From: Acanthamoeba sp. SK_2022b
Lineage: Eukaryota; Discosea; Longamoebia; Acanthamoebidae
Length of the DNA: 64,000 nucleotides
Direction of reading: 5' to 3'
Assembly: GCA_027943245.1 (NCBI GenBank)
Contig: JANDJZ010000176.1
Location: 1-64,000, forward strand
Shown here: positions 58,262 through 64,000 of the stretch, one piece after another
Layout: each line of letters begins with the position of its first letter
Numbering within the stretch: the first letter of the stretch is position 1
The notes under the pieces: model-generated
Seen by the model: the letters and a program-made list of their open reading frames with translations, nothing else
Told to the model about the DNA's origin: nothing
Database searches by the model: none
Made by a program: the position numbers and the translations under genes

Positions 58262-59360
58262 TCAATAAAAGTGCGGCCGCTGGTTGAGCTTGTTGGCGAA
58301 GACGCTGAAGAAGTTGGGGTCGGCCTCGAGCACCACCTGCACCGGTTTGCCTTCAACGTCGTCGATCACCGTGCGTCCCACCTGATCGCCAGTGATGGCC
58401 ACCGTCATGTTGAGGGTAACCTGCTCCACGATGAGCGACGAGTCGGCGAGGATGGCGGCGGTGAGCGGGTCCCACAAGGAGTACATCGATGTGGACGCCG
58501 AGTTGGTCTTGATAAGGGCCAGAAGGTCGTGGCAGAAGCGCGCCTCCTTCGTGGTGGCGGTGGCGCCAAAGCTGTTGAGCCAGTCCCAACTCAACTGGAA
58601 GGCGTTTGTGGCGTCAAGGGGAACCAAAGTGATGGGCACGCCGGATGTGAACACCGTGCGGGCCGACTCCGGATCGGTGTAGCTGTTTTTTGTTATTGCC
58701 CGTCAATTAGCGAGTTCCAGGTAATAGCAGGTGCAGAGGACCGGGAACGTACATGTTGCACTCAGCTACCGTGTTGGGGGCGCTGCCCTTGGGGAAAAAC
58801 AGATTGCCCGGCACGAAGACAGCGCCTCCCATGACGAAGATGCGATCAACGCGCTGCACGAGCCACGGGTTCTGGCGGAGGAGGAAGTCGATGGTGCTGA
58901 AGGCTCCCAGAGACAGGAAGTAAACTGGGCCGGTTGTGTCTTGCACAGCCTGTGGCATGTGCTCGAACACAGTGGTGAAGTTAGGGTAGTAGTTCCTGTT
59001 CTCGGGAGGAGTAGGGTAGCGGCGGTTGAGGCCAAGGATGGTGTCGGCCCAAATCTTGCCCTTCGGAAACAAGGGGACGGTCTTCTGGTAGCGGCAGCCG
59101 TACTCGCCTGAGTCGATCTCGGCGGAGGCGTAGGCCTGCCCGGCCCAGATGGGAATGTCATCCCTCGACATGAAGTGAAGCAAGCCGAAGAGGTTCTGGA
59201 TGGCGGGGCCCATGTTGCAGAAGCCGGCGCAATCCGGAATCAGCGCGGCGACCTCCACGTTAGAGTATTTGAGCAGGAGCTTGATGGCTTGCACGTCGTC
59301 GGTGTTGGCATCGGTGAATACGAACACCTTGGGTTTCGGGCCGCTGTTGGCGATCACTCC
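58262..59360 (-). pseudogene. Inosine-uridine preferring nucleoside hydrolase, 5' end missing
   Basis: Nucleoside hydrolases split nucleosides into base and ribose. On the minus strand two exons read KPKVFVFTDANTDDVQAIKL, the calcium-binding N-terminal motif (here DANTDD rather than DTDxGxDD), NVEVAALIPDCAGFCN, PVYFLSLGAFSTIDFLLR, VDRIFVMGGAVFVPGN and, after a short intron, TSGVPITLVPLDATNAFQLS and SLWDPLTAAILAD with the His/Asp site region. The end is at 58262. No ATG or signal peptide precedes the first motif. Homology stops at about 59350, where the plus-strand receptor begins. The frame is otherwise intact, so the loss is at the 5' end only. A fused or misjoined locus is likely. Confidence 0.75.
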
Positions 59361-59364
59361 CCAG

Positions 59365-62300
59365 ATGCAACTTGGCACGGGAGCCAATAACGGCAAATTC
59401 CTGGGCCGGCTAGACCTCGCATTCGATGACTACGGTGTGATCAAGTCGTGGAGCGGGGCACCCATCCTGCTCGACGACTCTTCCCCTGTCGACGCAGCCA
59501 TGCACGCCGACATCCTGCAGCGCCAGCAGGTGGTCAACAACCAGTCGTCGCGCACGGTGGGACAGGCCAACCAGGACCTAGGTTGGGAGCACGACTGCAT
59601 GTTCGGCGAGTGCACCATCGGCCTGTGGACCACCGATGCGATGAGGAGAGCCGCCCCCGCTGCGCAGATCGCGTGGTACAACGGCGGCTCGATGTACGCG
59701 CCCATCCACAAGGGCAATATCACTCTGGGCCAGGTCCAGACGGCTATGCCACTAGTCAATTCGGAGTTGCATACGTGCGAGCTACAGGGCGAGTACATCT
59801 GGCAGGCTATGGAAAACTCTCTTCTGCTGGTGACCAACACCTCGCTCAACATCAACCAGGGCATCGGGCGCTTCCTCTCCGTGTCGGGCATGCAGATGCT
59901 CTACAACCCGCACGAAGAGGTCGGCATGCGTGTGATCGAGATCTGGGTGGAGACCGAGCCGGGTAACTTCGTGCAGCTCGACCGCGCGGCCACCTACGTG
60001 ATCGCTGTGTTCCGCTACCTATGGGCAGGTGGCGACGGCTTCACGGTGATCCCTCAGTACTGCCAGAACTCCAAGCCCCTGGGCCTCCCCGCCCTCTCCG
60101 TCTGGCTGGCCGACCTTGAACTCTACTCCCCCATTGACAACCTCCAGGGCGGACGGCTCAACGTGAGCTCGCTCTCGCGACGCGACTGTCTCTCCCCGGA
60201 CGGCCAGGAGTGCAGCGGCAACGGCATCTGTTACGTTGGCGCCTGCCAGTGCACAGTCGCCGGTGCTTCGGGCAAACTGTGTACACTCAACGCCGCATCC
60301 GCCGATACGAGCTCCAGCGGGCTGTCGTCTGGTTCTATCGTCGGTATCGTGGTGGGCGCGGCTGTGGGCGGCTTATGCGTGCTGCTGGTGGTGATCGTGG
60401 TGACGGCCCTGTTGGCTTCGACGCGCAAGCGGCCGGTGGAGCAGGAGTGGATGATCGACTTTGACGAACTCGAGATAGGCGACATGTTGGGCCGAGGCGG
60501 GTTCGGCGAGGTCTATAAAGGTCGGTGGAAGGGCACGGAGGTGGCTGTGAAGACCATCAGCGCCGAGCACATCACGCGTGAGATGAAGAAGAGCTTCGTC
60601 GACGAGACGTCGATCATGAGCCGACTCCGGCATCCGAACGTCGTACTCTTCATGGCGGCATCGACCAAACCACCGCTGTTGTGCATCGTTATGGAGTTCA
60701 TGGCCCTCGGTTCACTGTATGCAACCTCCGCTAAGATCTTTATGGAGATTGCGGTGATGATGACATTTGTGACACACTTGACAGCTACGATCTGCTCCAC
60801 AACGAGCTAGTGGCCGATATCCCCCTGCAACTCAAGCTCAAGCTCATGTACCAAGCGGCCAAGGGCATGCACTTCCTCCATTCGTCCGGCGTGGCGCATC
60901 GTGACCTAAAGTCGCTCAACTTGTTGCTCGACAACAAGTGGAACGTCAAGGTCGCCGACTTTGGTCTCACAGTTTTCAAGGACTCCATTCGCCGCAAGGG
61001 CAGCGACGACCGACGCGACAGTCATAACGCCGACGGCGGAGCAATGGTGGGAAGCGTGCCGTGGATGGCTCCCGAGCTTCTGCAGGAGATGCCGGACGCC
61101 GACTACGTGATGGCCGACGTCTACGCCTTTGGCATCATCATGTGGGAGGTTCTCTCGCGCAAGAAGCCCTTCGACGCGCTCACAGCGCCGCAGGTGGCAG
61201 TCGCGGTCATCCGCAATGACCTGCGACCGGCTCTGCCTCATGTGAGTGAGCTTAGCGAAGCTGAGCGGCAGTATGTGGAGCTGCTTGGCAGCTGCTGGCA
61301 TCGCGATCCGACCGTAAGACCTGTGTTCCTCGACATCATGAACGACATCGTCAAGATGGGGAACGCTGCAGGCAGCGGTAGCGGCAGCGGTAACATCTTC
61401 TCGTCAAGCACCTACGGCAGCAGCAGTAGCGCCAGCGCTCCCCGCCAAAGCTCCCACCAGTACTCAAGCAGCGGCCGAGGCACTAGCAGCAACTCGTCCA
61501 AGAGCGACTACGCATCGGGCGAGGTTGTGCCGGCCAAGGCCGAGGTCGGCGTGCCCCGCCGTGATGTGTCTTTTGTTGTGTGCGACCTGGCGCGCTTCGA
61601 CGACGTGTGGAGCCAAGACCCTGCCGGCGCCGACAGGGCCATCGGGCAGTTTGGCAAGATGGTGCGGCTGCGGTGCAGCGTGCACGGCGGACACATCTTC
61701 TCCCAGCCCAGCTTCCACAGTGGCGGCACATTCATGCTGGCCTTTGCCAAGCCGGCCAAGGCCGCAGCCTTCGCGCTCGAATTGCAGAACGAGGTGTCTA
61801 CCCTGGCCGCCATCGTGCCCTTCGGCAGCTCTCAGGCAGCAAGGCTGCGCGACCATGTGCGCGTGAGCGTGGCCTTCCGCGAGGGTCTCTCCATGGCGCC
61901 TGCCGAGGATCGCCTGCGCAGGACATACGAGACCAAGGACTACGAGGATGTGCTGCGACTCAACACGTACTGCCCGCCGGGAGCGGTGGTGTGTTCGCTG
62001 GCCTTCCGCGACAGCTTCGTCAACACGCGCATGATCGGTGTGGGCGAGAATTTGAGCTTCATCGAGCGCAAGGATGGCTGGGTGCTGATGACACGTGAAG
62101 GCGAAGAACCACCCGATAGGACCGAGCATGACGATGACGATGAGTGTGACAGCGACGCCGAAGACTTTGACGGCGAACGCTTGCCGCTGCACCTCAGCAA
62201 TCTGGAGCGACGGGACCGCGAGGCCGGCGTTTGCTCGTCGAACATGTGCCCGTGGATCATCAACACCGACCGCATAGAGATGGGCGAGCGCATCGGCGAG

Positions 62301-63122
62301 GGCAACTACGGCCAGGTACTCGAGGGCGTCTATCATGGGCGGAAGGTGGCCATCAAGCGTCTCTTCAACAGTAGGCTGGACGACGACGGCATGCGCAAGA
62401 TGCGCAAGGAGGCCGCCATCCTATCCGGCATCGACCACCCGCGAGTGGTCAAGCTCATGGGCCTGTCGGTGGCCGACGGCAAGCTGCTGCTGGTCATGGA
62501 GCTGGTGCCGCGCGGCAGTCTGCGTAACCTTCTCTCCAACTCGTCGGTCAACCTCAAGTGGCAGAAGCGACTGGCCATGCTGCGCGACGCCGCGGTTGGC
62601 ATTGCGTTCCTACACTCCAAGGGCATCGTGCACCGCGACATCAAGTCATCGAACCTGCTCGTGGACGACAACCTGAGCGTCAAAGTAGGCGACTTTGGTT
62701 TCGCCACGGTGAAACAGGACAACGGCACCATGACCCGCTGCGGCACGCCCTCGTGGACGGCCCCCGAGGTGCTTGCGCCGTCGTCCGACAAGGGCTCCCC
62801 CGAGCACGAGCACACCGACTTTGACGAGAAGAAGGCCAGCAAGTCGAAGGCGGGCCCAGTCAGCGAGAAGGCCGACGTCTACTCCTTCGGCATCGTGATG
62901 TGGGAAGTGCTCACGCGGAAGGTGCCCTACCAGGACGGCAACATGATGACGGTCGCGCTGGATGTGCTCCAGGGCAAGCGGCCGCGAGTGCCCAACGACT
63001 GCCCACCCAAGTTCGCCGAGATCATGCAACTATGTTGGCACCAGAAGCCGCACAAGAGGCCAGCCATGGACGACGTCCTCATGTACCTCAACGGCGAGCT
63101 CAAGGACTTTGCTCCGCTCTAA
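59365..63122 (+). CDS. Receptor-like protein: 5'-nucleotidase C-domain, TM, TKL kinase, cyclase-like domain, second TKL kinase
   Basis: Splicing out 60717-60784 gives 1229 codons from ATG 59365. Residues about 5-250 match the C-terminal domain of 5'-nucleotidases (GTGANNGKFLGRLDLAFDDY, YNGGSMYAPIHKGNITLGQV, YLWAGGDGFTVI), followed by an EGF-like Cys cluster (CSGNGICYVGACQC, ~285) and a TM segment (~325-350). Kinase 1 (~367-665) has GRGGFGEVYKG, VAVK, HRDLKSLNLLL and ADFGL. A domain at ~709-890 (SFVVCDLARFDDVW) resembles class III cyclases, probably degenerate. Kinase 2 (~947-1225) has GEGNYGQVLEG, VAIK, HRDIKSSNLLV and GDFGF. Both kinases keep the catalytic residues. The metallophosphatase N-domain and signal peptide expected before the nucleotidase C-domain are missing. 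This family is expanded in Acanthamoeba. Confidence 0.85.
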
Positions 63123-63341
63123 TTCCTCTTTTAGTGTACAATTCATAAATCTCCCACAATACAACGATTGCCACCGTTTCACAACATCCATGTTGTGAGC
63201 TGATTGGCCACATTTATGGACGAGTGAGTTAGGGGAGTTTTCTGGGCAGCGTCGGCTGAGTTGCAAAGTACCGGAACGCGCCGCACCACGACCCAACACA
63301 GACCTCCAGCGCAGACACGCCAACTCAGTACACTTGAAACA

Positions 63342-63626
63342 ATGCAGAGAGCAGTGAGCCTGTCTCGACGAACCTGCTGGACTATCGCCAGACGCACTAT
63401 CGTGACCGACGCCCACATCCAGGCCGAGCTGGAGGCCGCCCGTCGGGTGAAGGAGATCGAGGAGCGTAACGCCCAGCTGAGGGAGGCGCTGCTTCGCACC
63501 TCGCCCCCACCTCCGCGCGGCGAGCGAGGCAACGAGGCTGCGGGTCAGCCCACTCGCGTTGGGGACATGCCCACTGAAGGCGATCCTCGTGCGACCCAAG
63601 GACCCCACGACCACCAAGAAGAGTGA
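63342..63626 (+). CDS. Small mitochondrial-type protein, unknown; C-terminus ambiguous
   Basis: The start MQRAVSLSRRTCWTIARRTI is Arg-rich with no acids, a typical mitochondrial presequence. A charged helix follows (DAHIQAELEAARRVKEIEER). The frame ends at 63626. From about 63580 another frame reads LKAILVRPKDPTTTKKSESD and continues with an acidic tail to a TAG at 63670-63672, and it looks more like protein than the annotated end. A one-base indel or an unseen short intron would join them. Family not recognised. Confidence 0.5.
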   Translation: MQRAVSLSRRTCWTIARRTIVTDAHIQAELEAARRVKEIEERNAQLREALLRTSPPPPRGERGNEAAGQPTRVGDMPTEGDPRATQGPHDHQEE

Positions 63627-63869
63627 GAGTGATATTGAGATCGTAGAGGAGGTTCAGTCAGCCTCTGCGTAGCACCGTGACTTGTTTTTGTTGCATGTAG
63701 TGCAAAAGATTGATTTATGCCCACACGAGCTTCGCTCCCCTCTTCGCAGGCAAATCTTTTAAACGGGCAAGCGAAGCTACGCTGTCTTTAGTTGTTTTTA
63801 CGAAAAACTGTAGTAATGGCGAAGGCGTGGGGAGGTTGGGGGGGGGGGCTCAAGAGTGCGACGACGGGA

Positions 63870-64000
63870 TTAGAGCTCGATGTCGCCGTAGGCGAGGCCG
63901 TTGGCGTTCTTCTTCTTGAGCTTGATGTGGTTGAGGGTGTTGTTGTAGAAGGTGTTGACCTGCTCGGCCTTCTCCGCCGAGTTGCCGTCGGCGCCAGCCT
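63870..64000 (-). CDS. C-terminal exon of an unknown gene, cut by the window edge
   Basis: On the minus strand a frame enters at the window edge and ends at a stop at 63870-63872, reading EQVNTFYNNTLNHIKLKKKN then ANGLAYGDIEL. Third positions are almost all C or G, as in highly expressed genes here. I do not recognise the family from so short a piece. Confidence 0.6.
   Translation of the reverse strand, partial: AGADGNSAEKAEQVNTFYNNTLNHIKLKKKNANGLAYGDIEL

Noticed and set aside
60710..60810. Apparent frameshift splitting the receptor kinase
   Set aside because: A 68-nt GT-AG intron (60717-60784) restores the frame exactly, giving GSLYDLLHNELVADIPL.
61464..62336. 290-codon minus-strand frame
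   Set aside because: Antisense of the receptor gene between kinase 1 and kinase 2, whose own frame has clear motifs.

Overview
The window reads as nuclear DNA of a free-living amoebozoan, most likely Acanthamoeba. The grounds are dense short GT-AG introns in GC3-rich genes, a 5S rRNA sequence that fits what I recall of Acanthamoeba, and amoeba-type gene architectures: a receptor with two kinases and a cyclase-like domain, a MyTH4-FERM myosin, and U-box/Sel1 proteins. Species is inferred, not proven. All multi-exon models were assembled by hand from frame, splice signals and family motifs, so individual exon edges can be off by a few bases.

Layout, left to right. 1-2.5 kb: the edge of an unknown gene, then two intact 5S rRNA genes flanking a CpG-depleted block that holds a reverse-transcriptase remnant and a perfect 36-bp hairpin. 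2.7-9.7 kb: a YqjM-type flavin oxidoreductase, a protein with four twin-CX9C units, another 5S gene, Fe-superoxide dismutase, a FAM204A-like protein and ribosomal protein L8. 10-25 kb: an RFX transcription factor, EB1, a TMEM104-like transporter, a tail-anchored coiled-coil protein, a mitochondrial-type protein and palmitoyl-protein thioesterase. 25-34 kb: a zinc-finger/F-box protein, an acidic unknown protein, a second CpG-depleted block with decayed 5S copies and a transposase-like remnant, and an E2-fold protein without a visible catalytic cysteine. 34-35.4 kb: a third CpG-depleted block with a decayed Ty1/copia end (short LTR plus RNase H), a G-poor repeat and another 5S gene.

35.7-64 kb: ribophorin II and a KCTD9-like gene share a short divergent promoter. 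They are followed by a U-box/Sel1 protein, a ~10-kb MyTH4-FERM-SH3-MyTH4-FERM myosin, an HP1-like chromo/chromoshadow protein, an ERG2/sigma-1 receptor homologue, a 5'-truncated nucleoside hydrolase joined head-to-head to an N-terminally truncated dual-kinase receptor, a small mitochondrial-type protein and the end of another gene.

Genes are packed in divergent and convergent pairs, often 40-400 bp apart. The clearest theme outside the genes is the association of dispersed 5S rRNA genes with CpG-poor, transposon-derived islands, a pattern expected if these islands are cytosine-methylated. The most unusual protein is the four-fold twin-CX9C protein at 4943-6008.
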